A DNA stretch of 64,000 nt from CAZMPJ01 sp964568455 (GTDB lineage Bacteria > Margulisbacteria > WOR-1 > O2-12-FULL-45-9): assembly GCA_964568455.1 (NCBI GenBank), contig CAZMPJ010000005.1, positions 35,756 through 99,755 on the forward strand, read 5' to 3'. Below are positions 33,066 through 40,734 of the stretch, piece after piece (within the stretch, counting starts at the first letter, position 1; each line of letters begins with the position of its first letter). Under the pieces are notes generated by a model that was not told the DNA's origin, did no database searches, and worked only from the letters and a program-made list of their open reading frames with translations. A program made the translations under genes and the position numbers.

Positions 33066-33880
33066 GATATTAATTCTTTGGCTTGGTAAGAACTGCGGAC
33101 AAAGGGTCCCGCTTTAACTTTTAGCCCTAATTTTTCTCCTGTTTTTTTATAAGTCTCAAACTCTTTTGGCTCAACATATCTTGCTACTGGCAAATTTTCT
33201 TTTGACGGAGCTAAATATTGGCCAATAGTTACAAGGTCACATTTCGCCTCGTTTAAGTCCTCAAGAAGAGCACAAATCTCTTCCTGATTTTCATCTAATC
33301 CTACCATAAACCCGCTTTTAGTGTAAACTGTTTTGTCGAGTTGTTTACTCTTGCGCAATATTTCCAGCGAACGCTGATAATTTGCTTGTGGCCGCACTTG
33401 TGGATAGAGTCTTGGCACGGTTTCAACATTATGGTTTAACACAAGTGGTTTCGCAGCTAAAACTATTTCTAAGTGTTCTAAAAAATCCGGGATTAAAACC
33501 TCTACTTTTAAAGGTGCCAGTTTTTTAATCACCTTAGCAAACTGGATTGCTCCACCGTCTTCTAAGTCATCTCTTGTTACCGAAGTTATAACCACATAAT
33601 CCAAGCCGAGTTTATGAACTGCTTGTTTAACTTTTTCCGGTTCATCAGGGTCAACTGGAGAGGGGTTTCCTTTTGTAACTGCGCAAAAGCCACAGTTTCT
33701 AGTACAAACATTGCCCAGAATCATAAATGTTAAAGTATTATTACAAAAGCATTCACCTATATTAGGGCACTTGGCTGATTCGCAGACTGTATGGATATCG
33801 CTATCATCTAATAAAGCGCGGATTTTTCTGATATTTTCCTGTTTAGGCACTTTTTTTATTAAGAACCGAGGAAGTTTCAT
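33062..33880 (-). CDS. lipA: Lipoyl synthase
   Basis: I choose the ATG at 33880 (MKLPRFLIKKVP) because the earlier codons lie in the promoter. The 272-residue radical-SAM protein has both cluster motifs: CESAKCPNIGEC for the auxiliary [4Fe-4S] cluster and CTRNCGFC for the SAM cluster. The C-terminal RSSYQA ends with the conserved Ser. It inserts two sulfurs into protein-bound octanoyl groups. A -10 (TATAGT) lies 9 bases upstream and overlaps the -10 of the opposite gene. Confidence 0.95.
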   Translation of the reverse strand: MKLPRFLIKKVPKQENIRKIRALLDDSDIHTVCESAKCPNIGECFCNNTLTFMILGNVCTRNCGFCAVTKGNPSPVDPDEPEKVKQAVHKLGLDYVVITSVTRDDLEDGGAIQFAKVIKKLAPLKVEVLIPDFLEHLEIVLAAKPLVLNHNVETVPRLYPQVRPQANYQRSLEILRKSKQLDKTVYTKSGFMVGLDENQEEICALLEDLNEAKCDLVTIGQYLAPSKENLPVARYVEPKEFETYKKTGEKLGLKVKAGPFVRSSYQAKELIS

Positions 33881-33889
33881 GTTATAATC

Positions 33890-33899
33890 ACTATATAAT
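33890..33899. promoter_or_regulatory. Overlapping divergent -10 boxes of lipA and the prepilin peptidase gene
   Basis: TATAAT on the plus strand (33894-33899) ends 6 bases before the peptidase ATG; TATAGT on the minus strand (33895 to 33890) ends 9 bases before lipA. The two start codons are only 25 bases apart, so initiation in the two directions should exclude each other. Confidence 0.55.
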
Positions 33900-33905
33900 T
33901 TCGTC

Positions 33906-34679
33906 ATGGATAAGTCAATAATTATACTTTTTGCTTTTATGCTTGGTGCGGTAGTAGGCAGCTTTTTAAATGTCTGTATCCATCGTTTGCCCAGAGGAAA
34001 ATCAATTGTTTTTCCTCCTTCGCACTGTCCGCATTGCGACCACCCTTTAAATGTTATGGATTTAATCCCTATTTTTGGATATTTAAGCTTGGGTGGTAAA
34101 TGCCGCTATTGCCAACAGAAAATATCCTGGCGCTATCCTTTGGTCGAGCTTTTAACCGGAGGTGTATTTGCAGCAGTGGCTTATTATTTTCCTCTTTACG
34201 AAGTGATTTTTCTTTGTCCTTTTGTAGCTATTTGCCTGGCTATTTTATTTATTGATTTAGAGCATCAAGTAATCCCTGATGTTTTAAGTTTTGTGGGTAT
34301 TGGACTAGGTTTGCTTTATAATTTGCGTAGTTGGAACCTGTTTCTCTCGGCTGGATTAGGCATGGCTTTGGGCTATTTAATCTTAAACGCGATTGGCTAT
34401 TTTGGTAAATTAGCTTTTAAAAAAGAGGCGATTGGTGAGGGTGATTTTTTCCTGGCCGCTATGTTGGGAGCTTTTCTGGGTTGGCAGGGTGTGATCCTGG
34501 CCATATTTTTAGCTTATTTTTTAGCGGCCATTGCGATTTTTCCCTTTATTCTCTTTCGAAAACTTAAAATGGGACAGTATATTGCTTTTGGTCCGGCTTT
34601 GGTAGTGGCGGGTTTAATTACGCTTTTCTGGGGCAACCAGATTATCAGCTGGTATGTCCAGACATTTTTAGGCTTATGA
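33906..34679 (+). CDS. pilD: Type IV prepilin peptidase/N-methyltransferase
   Basis: The 257-residue polytopic enzyme has the N-terminal methylase part with zinc-type pairs CPHC and CRYC, and the two catalytic aspartates in FIDLEHQVIPD and GEGDFFLAAM. It cleaves prepilin signals such as that of the pseudopilin at 1242-1688 and methylates the new N-terminus. The start is leaderless (TATAAT, 6-base gap). It overlaps the next gene by 4 bases. Confidence 0.95.
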   Translation: MDKSIIILFAFMLGAVVGSFLNVCIHRLPRGKSIVFPPSHCPHCDHPLNVMDLIPIFGYLSLGGKCRYCQQKISWRYPLVELLTGGVFAAVAYYFPLYEVIFLCPFVAICLAILFIDLEHQVIPDVLSFVGIGLGLLYNLRSWNLFLSAGLGMALGYLILNAIGYFGKLAFKKEAIGEGDFFLAAMLGAFLGWQGVILAIFLAYFLAAIAIFPFILFRKLKMGQYIAFGPALVVAGLITLFWGNQIISWYVQTFLGL

Positions 34680-34924
34680 GAAAAATTGGCTATATACTAT
34701 TTATTTTAATTGTTATCTACTTTATTTTTTTAATTAGGCAGGATATAATGGATTTAAGAGAACTTAAGAGCGAGCAAGTACATTTGAAAAAAAATATTGT
34801 TAAAGAAAAACTGCTTACCGAGCAACTGAAAGTTCGACTTAAGCTAGGTAATTTGGAAGAGTTTGCTCGAACTCGTTTGGGTATGGTAAAAAAGGGCGAA
34901 ACCGCTTATAAAATTGTTGAGTAA
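34676..34924 (+). CDS. FtsB/DivIC-like septum formation initiator
   Basis: The 82-residue protein has one N-terminal membrane helix (IGYILFILIVIYFIFLI), a coiled-coil of about 40 residues and the C-terminal FARTRLGMVKKGETAYKIV that marks the DivIC/FtsB family. It would act in the division complex with FtsL and FtsQ. It is translationally coupled to the prepilin peptidase gene. Confidence 0.88.
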   Translation: MRKIGYILFILIVIYFIFLIRQDIMDLRELKSEQVHLKKNIVKEKLLTEQLKVRLKLGNLEEFARTRLGMVKKGETAYKIVE

Positions 34925-34936
34925 CGCGCCGCGGTG

Positions 34937-34972
34937 GCCCGCCTCCGGCGGGCAAGCCCGCCTTTGGCGGGC
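34937..34972. repeat. Two tandem GC-rich palindromes
   Basis: GCCCGCC-TCC-GGCGGGC (34937-34953) and GCCCGCC-TTT-GGCGGGC (34956-34972) are two perfect 7-bp-stem hairpins two bases apart, right after the FtsB/DivIC-like stop. GC content is far above the surroundings. Confidence 0.85.
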
Positions 34973-34974
34973 AA

Positions 34975-35036
34975 GTGGAATGGCAGATTTAACCGCCGAA
35001 GTCCGCCGTAGGCGGACGAAGGCGGTCACAAGGGAC
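34975..35036 (+). repeat. Split tRNA-Leu 5' fragment interrupted by a palindrome
   Basis: GTGGAATGGCAGA (34975-34987) and CACAAGGGAC (35027-35036) are identical to two adjacent, contiguous blocks of the tRNA-Leu at 35293-35315. They are separated here by 39 bases containing the palindrome ACCGCC..GTCCGCC-GTA-GGCGGAC..GGCGGT (34992-35026). Confidence 0.75.
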
Positions 35037-35042
35037 GAGAAG

Positions 35043-35282
35043 ATGTATTTTGTTTACATTTTAAGGAGTTTGAAGGATAATGGCTTTTATACTGGAATGA
35101 CTAATGACCTTGAGAAAAGAATAAAAAGACATAATTCGGGCCTTGTGGCTTCAACGAAAACCAGAAAACCTTTCGTATTATTGCATCATGAAGAGGTTGC
35201 CGATTCTAAAGAAGCAAGGCAAAGAGAAAAATATTATAAAAGTGGGCGCGGAAGAGAATTGATTAAGAAACTGTTTTCCTAA
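35043..35282 (+). CDS. Small GIY-YIG nuclease-domain protein
   Basis: The 79-residue protein is a single GIY-YIG domain: MYFVYILRSLKDNGFYTGMT contains the (V)YIL..(Y)TG core, followed by the Arg of the KRIKRHNSG helix and the catalytic-type Glu in ARQREKYYKSG. Stand-alone domains of this size (UPF0213/YhbQ-like) are widespread; some are nucleases, many uncharacterised. I start at the ATG at 35043. The stop lies one base before tRNA-Leu, and the upstream side has a fragment of the same tRNA, so the gene looks inserted at the tRNA. Confidence 0.9.
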   Translation: MYFVYILRSLKDNGFYTGMTNDLEKRIKRHNSGLVASTKTRKPFVLLHHEEVADSKEARQREKYYKSGRGRELIKKLFS

Positions 35283-35283
35283 T

Positions 35284-35366
35284 GCCCAGGTGGTGGAATG
35301 GCAGACACAAGGGACTTAAAATCCCTCGGTCGAAAGGCTGTGCCGGTTCAAATCCGGCCCTGGGCA
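35284..35366 (+). tRNA. tRNA-Leu (UAA)
   Basis: Acceptor arms GCCCAGG and CCTGGGC pair perfectly, with A as discriminator. The anticodon loop CTTAAAA sits in an AGGGA/TCCCT stem (anticodon TAA), the variable arm is long (class II), and the T-loop is TTCAAAT. CCA is not encoded. There is no intron, although this tRNA hosts group I introns in other bacteria. Confidence 0.95.
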
Positions 35367-35383
35367 TTTTTCTTCTAAAAAAC

Positions 35384-35411
35384 TGAAATTTTCTCCTTAA
35401 ATTAACGATAA
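35384..35411 (+). promoter_or_regulatory. Sigma-28-like promoter, aldo/keto reductase gene
   Basis: TGAAATTT (35384-35391), 12 bases and AACGATAA (35404-35411). AGAGGAAC before the ATG at 35434 is a plausible ribosome site. Confidence 0.65.
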
Positions 35412-35433
35412 TTACTATAGAGGAACAAATTTA

Positions 35434-36312
35434 ATGACATATGCAATTCCTAGAGTAAAATTAGGTAGAACCAATTTGAGTGTTTCCAGAATGGGATGTG
35501 GATTGCTTAGAATTGGCAGAAAATGGGGAATTGATGCCCAAGGAGAAGCACCTATTCCTACAGGGAAAGAAACAGATCGTTTTCTTAGAGGGGCAATAGA
35601 CATGGGAGTCAATTTTTTTGATACTGCCCCTGCTTATGGTGAAAGCGAAGCGCGTTTAGGTGAATTTTTAATAGCTAACCAACAATTTGCTCAAGAATTA
35701 ATTATTTCTACAAAATGCGGAAAACATTCTAGGCCGGGGGAAACGAAAAGTTATTCAGATTATTCCGCTCCAGCATTAAGAACTTCTGTCGAAAACAGTT
35801 TGCGTTTATTAGGCAATCATATTCACTTACTAAGTCTTCATAGCGCCCCATTAGAAGCATTGCGAAATGAGGAAGCATTAAGGGTTTTGGAAGATTTTAA
35901 AGATAAGGGAGATGTGGATCATTTGGGAGTAACTGTGACCAATTCTCCAGAAGCGGCGATAGCAGCTGTTCAAATAGGAATATTTGAAGTTCTCCAGGTG
36001 CCTTATAATCTTGTTGATCAGACTATGGCGGTTGCAATACAACTTGCCGGCGAAAGCAATATTGGCGTAGTAACAAACCGTCCCTTAGCAACAGGCGTTC
36101 TTACTCCTAAGTTTGCAGAAGGAGTTGGAGATCATCAAACTGATAAGATAGCGAGAAAATGGAGAAGCGAAATTGAACAAGTAAGAACAAGAGACGATTT
36201 AGCGCAGCATGCTTGGGATTTTGTTTTTTCTAATCCACATGTGTCATCGGTTTTGACCGGTACTAGAAGTTTAGAACATTTGCAAGAGAATTTGTTAAAG
36301 TCCGCTTTTTAG
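35434..36312 (+). CDS. Aldo/keto reductase
   Basis: The 292-residue TIM-barrel protein has the catalytic tetrad: Asp and Tyr in FFDTAPAYGESE, Lys in ISTKCGK and His in LLSLHSAP. The chain starts with the usual LGRTNLSVSRMGCG. It should reduce carbonyls with NADPH; the substrate is unknown. It is one of five genes with a sigma-28-like promoter and converges with an 18-base overlap on the response regulator. Confidence 0.9.
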   Translation: MTYAIPRVKLGRTNLSVSRMGCGLLRIGRKWGIDAQGEAPIPTGKETDRFLRGAIDMGVNFFDTAPAYGESEARLGEFLIANQQFAQELIISTKCGKHSRPGETKSYSDYSAPALRTSVENSLRLLGNHIHLLSLHSAPLEALRNEEALRVLEDFKDKGDVDHLGVTVTNSPEAAIAAVQIGIFEVLQVPYNLVDQTMAVAIQLAGESNIGVVTNRPLATGVLTPKFAEGVGDHQTDKIARKWRSEIEQVRTRDDLAQHAWDFVFSNPHVSSVLTGTRSLEHLQENLLKSAF

Positions 36313-37362
36313 TCCGTCCCTTAGGGCCTCTGTTTCAAAATCAGCCACAAAGTCGCTGCCAACGGGACCAACGGTTTTGGTCATGATAGAAAAGGGCAGG
36401 TCAGATATTTCAATTTGCTTTTTGTTTAAAGAAAGTACCAATCTTTCAATGATAGTTTCCAGTTCTGCGGTATTGCCAGGCCATTTATAATTACCCAGGG
36501 TTTCCAGCGCTTCTTCGGTGATTTCCAGGTTGTTTCTATAGGCTAGATTAAATTTTTCAATAAAATGATTAGCTAAAACTGGAATATCCGGGATTCTGAC
36601 GGAAAGACGGGGTAATTTTATGACCACAAAGTTTTCCAGGCTTAATTCTTGACTGCTGCCAGCAATAAAGTTTAGCGGATTAGTATCTTTGGGTAAATAT
36701 TCAAAATTATCAATAAATAAAGTGTTTTCAGTATCAACCAGCTCTTTAATTTGTTTGTGGCTCATGGATTTTGAAAGAAATATATTCTTTAATCCTGTTT
36801 TGCGGCCAGTCCTTTTTTCGTAAATTAAAGAAGCAATCAATTCTTTTTCAGTGCCAACTTCTCCAACTAATAAAACCTGATCTTCTTTTTTTAATTTGCT
36901 GACTGTGTCCAAAACTTTTAAGATTTTTTCGCTATTGCCGATATTAACCAGTTTTTTTTCTTCTAAAGCTTGGGCAGCTTTTATCTCTTCGGTCTTAATT
37001 GATTTTTTGCGCAAAAGTTTTTCAGTTAACTTTAAAATATGGTCTACTTCAAAAGGTTTTACCACATAATCGTAGGCGCCTAGCCGCACTGCTTCACTGG
37101 TTTTTTGCACATCATTAACCGCGGTCACCATGACTACTTCAATGTTAGGATCGGTTTCCTTTATCTTTTTAAGAGTTTGGATGCCATCCATACCGGGCAT
37201 GCGGATATCAAGATAGGCTAGATCTATTTTTTTGTCATTAAGAATTTTTAAGCCAGCTTCACCAGAAGGGGCGAGGTGGACCTGATATTTGTCTTCTAGG
37301 ATAAGCAGAAAAGATTCGCGAATCGATAATTCGTCGTCAATAATTAATATATTATTAGGCAT
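36295..37362 (-). CDS. Degenerate NtrC-type response regulator without DNA-binding domain
   Basis: Residues 1-120 are an intact receiver domain: acidic pair IIDDE, phospho-acceptor in AYLDIRMPGMDG, and KPFEVD with the switch Lys. The next ~200 residues match an NtrC AAA+ domain but the Walker A reads GEVGTEKE instead of GESGTGKE, the sigma-54-contacting GAFTGA is missing, and Walker B is replaced by TLFIDNFEYL. The Fis-type helix-turn-helix is also absent. It cannot be a standard sigma-54 activator and may act by binding a partner. It overlaps the 113-residue gene (ATG at 37362). Confidence 0.85.
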   Translation of the reverse strand: MPNNILIIDDELSIRESFLLILEDKYQVHLAPSGEAGLKILNDKKIDLAYLDIRMPGMDGIQTLKKIKETDPNIEVVMVTAVNDVQKTSEAVRLGAYDYVVKPFEVDHILKLTEKLLRKKSIKTEEIKAAQALEEKKLVNIGNSEKILKVLDTVSKLKKEDQVLLVGEVGTEKELIASLIYEKRTGRKTGLKNIFLSKSMSHKQIKELVDTENTLFIDNFEYLPKDTNPLNFIAGSSQELSLENFVVIKLPRLSVRIPDIPVLANHFIEKFNLAYRNNLEITEEALETLGNYKWPGNTAELETIIERLVLSLNKKQIEISDLPFSIMTKTVGPVGSDFVADFETEALRDGLKSGL

Positions 37363-37696
37363 TAGCAAAACGATCTACGATTAATAATGCTTGTTTGCGC
37401 AATTCTGAATCCTGTAATATGCCTCGAGCAATAGTATTGATCATTTCTTTGGCACCCTGGGAAACCACAAGGGATGCGCCAAATTCTGCGGCCACTGCCA
37501 TTCTGACGATTTTAGTGATAGCTTGTTCAATAGTATCTTCTTTTTTAATTTCTTTGCTCAAGCCTTTTTCAAAAAGTTCCAGCTTTTCAAGATCTTCATC
37601 TTTTAACTGGTCACCGACTTCTTTGCCTAAAATAATCGGTAAAAATTCCTTGGTCGGGGTCCATTCTTTTCCTCTTTCTCTTTCTTGTACTGGCAT
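37355..37696 (-). CDS. Conserved-looking 113-residue helical protein, unknown
   Basis: I do not recognise the family. The protein begins with a charged stretch (MPVQERERGKEWTPTKEFLP), then appears all-helical with a small-residue-rich segment (MAVAAEFGASLVVSQGAKEM). There is no signal peptide or membrane helix. AAGGAGGAAGC is a strong ribosome site. It has a -24/-12 promoter and shares its 3' end with the degenerate response regulator, so the two are probably partners. Confidence 0.7.
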   Translation of the reverse strand: MPVQERERGKEWTPTKEFLPIILGKEVGDQLKDEDLEKLELFEKGLSKEIKKEDTIEQAITKIVRMAVAAEFGASLVVSQGAKEMINTIARGILQDSELRKQALLIVDRFANA

Positions 37697-37737
37697 AATT
37701 GCTTCCTCCTTAGTTTAAATCTATACACTATGAATAA

Positions 37738-37753
37738 AGCAAGGTTATTACCA
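37738..37753 (-). promoter_or_regulatory. Sigma-54 (-24/-12) promoter
   Basis: On the minus strand TGGTAATAACCTTGCT has GG and GC separated by exactly 10 bases, and TTGC at -12. It lies 41 bases before the 113-residue gene. rpoN and an NtrC-type activator are encoded just upstream. Confidence 0.7.
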
Positions 37754-37783
37754 GGGTAAAACTGGGGTATTAGACTATTTAGA

Positions 37784-37807
37784 TGTGCAATTGGGGTAGG
37801 CTGTGCA
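37784..37807. promoter_or_regulatory. Possible enhancer with repeated TGTGCA half-sites
   Basis: TGTGCA occurs at 37784-37789 and again at 37802-37807, 18 bases apart and 30-55 bases upstream of the -24/-12 promoter. TGCAC-type half-sites recall NtrC operators, but the arrangement here is not the classical palindrome. Confidence 0.4.
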
Positions 37808-37809
37808 CA

Positions 37810-39222
37810 TTAGTTTGGGCGGCGGCGGTGGTGCTGCAAGCCATATCTGCGTTCCATATTAACCAAGGTGTTTCGATGCACACCCATTAATTTAGCGGCT
37901 TTGCCTTTTTTGCCACCGGTTTGACGCAGAGCTCTTTGAATGAATTCAGCTTCAAACTGTTGTACAGCCTCAAATAGTTTGTCTTTTTCAGCTTCAATAT
38001 CCAGGAGGTCTTTGTTAATGTTAATTTCTTTTGGCAAATGTTCTTGGCCTATGTGGTCTCCTTTAGTCAGTACCACTAGGCGTTCAATTAAATTTTGCAG
38101 CTCTCTTATGTTGCCAGGCCAGCGGTAAGCTACTAGCATTTCCATGACTTCTTTTTTAATACCTTTGATTTTTTTGCCAAATTCCTGGCAATTTTTCTTT
38201 AAAAAATGGTTAGTGAGCAAAGCAATATCTTCTTTGCGGTCGCGCAAAGGTGGTATGTGAATAGGGATAACATTTAAACGATAAAAAAGATCTTCGCGAA
38301 ATTTATAATTTTTAATTGCTTGCCGTAAATTAGTGTTAGAAGCAGCAATGATACGCACGTCAATCGGAGTTGGGTAACCGCTGCCAATACGCTCGATTTC
38401 TCTTTCTTGGATAGCGCGCAAGATCTTGGCCTGCATAGACATGGGCAGGGATCCTATTTCATCTAAAAATAAGGTGCCGCCGTGAGCGATTTCAAATTTA
38501 CCAATTTGACGCTCGGTGGCCCCGGTAAAAGAACCGCGTTCGTGTCCAAAAAGTTCTGATTCAAGTAAATTCTCCGGAATGGCGGCGCAGTTAATAGCTA
38601 CAAATAATTTATCTTTGCGTGCGCTGCGGTTGTGAACTGCCTTAGCAATTAATTCTTTACCAGTACCGGATTCGCCAGAAATAAGCACCGAGGCCTTACT
38701 TTTGGCCACGTCATCGATAGTTTTTACAATGTCTTTGATTTCTTTGCTTTTGCCGATAATTTTTTCAAACTCATGCTCTTCTTCAATAATTGTGCGTAAA
38801 GATAAATTTTCTTTAAGCAGTCTTCTTTTTTCCAAGGCTTTTTCTATTTGCACTTGCAGGGTGTTAATTTCAAAAGGTTTGGTAATATAATCATAAGCAC
38901 CGGCTCGCATAGCTGCCACTGCTTTTCCTACCATGATTACAGCGGTTAGCATAATTACTTCAATGGTTTCATCAATGCCTTTGATTAATTTTAAAATTTC
39001 AATCCCGTCAATTTCCGGCAGACGAATATCCAGCAAAACTAAATCAACTGGATGATTTTTAACGATTTCAACTGCTTCTTTGCCGTTTTTAGCTAAATGA
39101 AGATCAAACTTTTTTTGCAAAAGCAAGGTCATAGAATCGCGCAGACTTTTTTCGTCATCAACGATTAAAATGTGCTGCTTTAATTTTTTCTTTCTGCCCG
39201 GTTTCCCTTTTTTCTTAGGCAT
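37810..39222 (-). CDS. NtrC-family sigma-54-dependent response regulator
   Basis: The 470-residue protein is complete: a receiver domain (IVDDEKS, LVLLDIRLPEIDG, TKPFEIN), an AAA+ domain with Walker A GESGTGKE, the sigma-54 loop ESELFGHERGSFTGA and Walker B GGTLFLDEIG, and a Fis-type helix-turn-helix at the end (KAAKLMGVHRNTL). It activates RpoN-dependent promoters, probably including the one at 37738-37753. The cognate kinase is not in the window. It starts one base after rpoN. Confidence 0.95.
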   Translation of the reverse strand: MPKKKGKPGRKKKLKQHILIVDDEKSLRDSMTLLLQKKFDLHLAKNGKEAVEIVKNHPVDLVLLDIRLPEIDGIEILKLIKGIDETIEVIMLTAVIMVGKAVAAMRAGAYDYITKPFEINTLQVQIEKALEKRRLLKENLSLRTIIEEEHEFEKIIGKSKEIKDIVKTIDDVAKSKASVLISGESGTGKELIAKAVHNRSARKDKLFVAINCAAIPENLLESELFGHERGSFTGATERQIGKFEIAHGGTLFLDEIGSLPMSMQAKILRAIQEREIERIGSGYPTPIDVRIIAASNTNLRQAIKNYKFREDLFYRLNVIPIHIPPLRDRKEDIALLTNHFLKKNCQEFGKKIKGIKKEVMEMLVAYRWPGNIRELQNLIERLVVLTKGDHIGQEHLPKEININKDLLDIEAEKDKLFEAVQQFEAEFIQRALRQTGGKKGKAAKLMGVHRNTLVNMERRYGLQHHRRRPN

Positions 39223-39223
39223 T

Positions 39224-40564
39224 TTATATTCTCCTTTTATCGTATAAAGGAATACTTAATTCTTTGCGATAGTAAGCCACGGTGCGCCGGTCAATGTGAA
39301 CCCCTTTTTCTTTCATGGCTTTGGTCAGCTGACTGTCAGATAGAGGATTTTTTTTGTCCTCATTCTTAACAATCTCTGCCAGTATGACCTTAATACGCAC
39401 ACTGGTAAAGCCTTTTGGCCCTCGTGGGCAAAGAGCTTTTAAAGGGAAAATCCCTTGCGGAGTCTGGATGTATTTTGCTGCCACACTTCTAGAAATAGTA
39501 GAAGGATGCAGTCCAAACTCCTCGGACAGGCTCTTTTGCGACAGTGGCACCATCCAAGTGATTCCTTTATCAAAGAACTCCTTTTGTGTCCCAACTATCT
39601 TTCGGACGATTTTCTCTAAAGTTTCACTTCTTTTGGAAAAATCTTCTAAGAGATTTTTGGCTTTTTGCAGTTTTTCCCTAAGGAATTCTTTGGTCTTTTT
39701 ATCGGTTTTTGGGTCTTCCATCATTTTTAAATAGTGAGTAGAAATTTTAATCACAGGACCATAGCGGGTTTCAAGATTGACTACTTTTAAGCCTTTTTCG
39801 CTTTGCTCCACTGCAAAAGAGGGTATAACGTGTTTGGTTTCTCCGCTAAACGAACTGCCAGGGTTAGGATTTAAATTATTTTTTATAAAATTGCCGATTT
39901 CTTCTGCGCCTTTTAAGCTAACGCCCAATGCTTTGGCTACTTTGGCAAAATCTTTTTTGCCTAAATCTTCTAAATGCTTTTCAATGGCTTTTGTAAGTAT
40001 TTCTTTTAAGGCGGGATTGTCAAAATTGTGTTCTTCAACCTGTATTTGTAAACATTCTTTTATATCTCGGGCGCCAACTCCTTCGGGCTCAAAAGTTTGG
40101 ACTATTTTAAGAACCTTATCTACGGTAGGGCGTGAGATTTTAAATTCTTTCATGATATTTTCGCGCAACCGAGGATAATTAATCACTAAACCAAAATCAT
40201 CAATGTGTTCAATGATCTTTTTAGCAATTTCGTATTGTTGTTCTTCAATGTCTTCCAGTTCCAGCTGTTCAAGTAGGTGGTCTTCTAAAGATTTGCTGAC
40301 ATTGCCGATGTTTTCTAAGCCAGGCATTTCGTCAAAATCTATGTCTTTTTTGATTTTTCGGTCTGAAGTGAGATAGCGGATAAATTCTACATATTCATCC
40401 TGGCGTTCTACTTCTAATACCGGATTTTCTTCTGCTTCTTGGCAAATTTGCTCTACTAATTCGTGGTAAGGCAGGTTTAGGACCTTTAACATTTGCAGCA
40501 TGCGAGGGCTAAGTAGGAGTTCTAAGCTTTGAGTTATAGTCTGTTGAAGGCTAAGTTCAGACAT
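39224..40564 (-). CDS. rpoN: RNA polymerase sigma-54 factor
   Basis: The 446-residue protein has region I (SLQQTITQSLELLLSPRMLQ), an acidic linker, the core-binding part and the DNA-binding part with the -12-reading helix (LSEEFGLHPSTISRSVAAK) and the RpoN box, here DRRTVAYYRKEL where the usual text is ARRTVAKYRE. It recognises -24/-12 promoters and needs AAA+ activators such as the next gene. TATAAT lies 6 bases before the ATG. Confidence 0.96.
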   Translation of the reverse strand: MSELSLQQTITQSLELLLSPRMLQMLKVLNLPYHELVEQICQEAEENPVLEVERQDEYVEFIRYLTSDRKIKKDIDFDEMPGLENIGNVSKSLEDHLLEQLELEDIEEQQYEIAKKIIEHIDDFGLVINYPRLRENIMKEFKISRPTVDKVLKIVQTFEPEGVGARDIKECLQIQVEEHNFDNPALKEILTKAIEKHLEDLGKKDFAKVAKALGVSLKGAEEIGNFIKNNLNPNPGSSFSGETKHVIPSFAVEQSEKGLKVVNLETRYGPVIKISTHYLKMMEDPKTDKKTKEFLREKLQKAKNLLEDFSKRSETLEKIVRKIVGTQKEFFDKGITWMVPLSQKSLSEEFGLHPSTISRSVAAKYIQTPQGIFPLKALCPRGPKGFTSVRIKVILAEIVKNEDKKNPLSDSQLTKAMKEKGVHIDRRTVAYYRKELSIPLYDKRRI

Positions 40565-40570
40565 GATATC

Positions 40571-40576
40571 ATTATA
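40571..40576 (-). promoter_or_regulatory. -10 box of leaderless rpoN transcript
   Basis: TATAAT on the minus strand is separated from the rpoN ATG by GATATC (6 bases). No ribosome site is present. Confidence 0.6.
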
Positions 40577-40586
40577 TCACAGTATC

Positions 40587-40660
40587 GACGCGGGGTGGAG
40601 TACCTCGACTCGCTCTGCTCGCTCGGTACTAGTCATGAGCGAATGCAATGAGTCGAATGA
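40587..40660. repeat. Initiator-tRNA 5' fragment plus palindromic element
   Basis: GACGCGGGGTGGAG at 40587-40600 is identical to the start of the tRNA and its two upstream bases at 40659-40672. Between them 58 bases hold an imperfect hairpin: TCGACTC..GCTC on the left against GAGCGA..GAGTCGA on the right, and AGTACC/GGTACT. Confidence 0.75.

Positions 40661-40715
<55 letters not shown>

Positions 40716-40734
<19 letters not shown>

Noticed and set aside
35284..35366. Group I intron in tRNA-Leu(UAA).
   Set aside because: The anticodon arm is continuous and the tRNA folds without an insert; only an upstream fragment is split.
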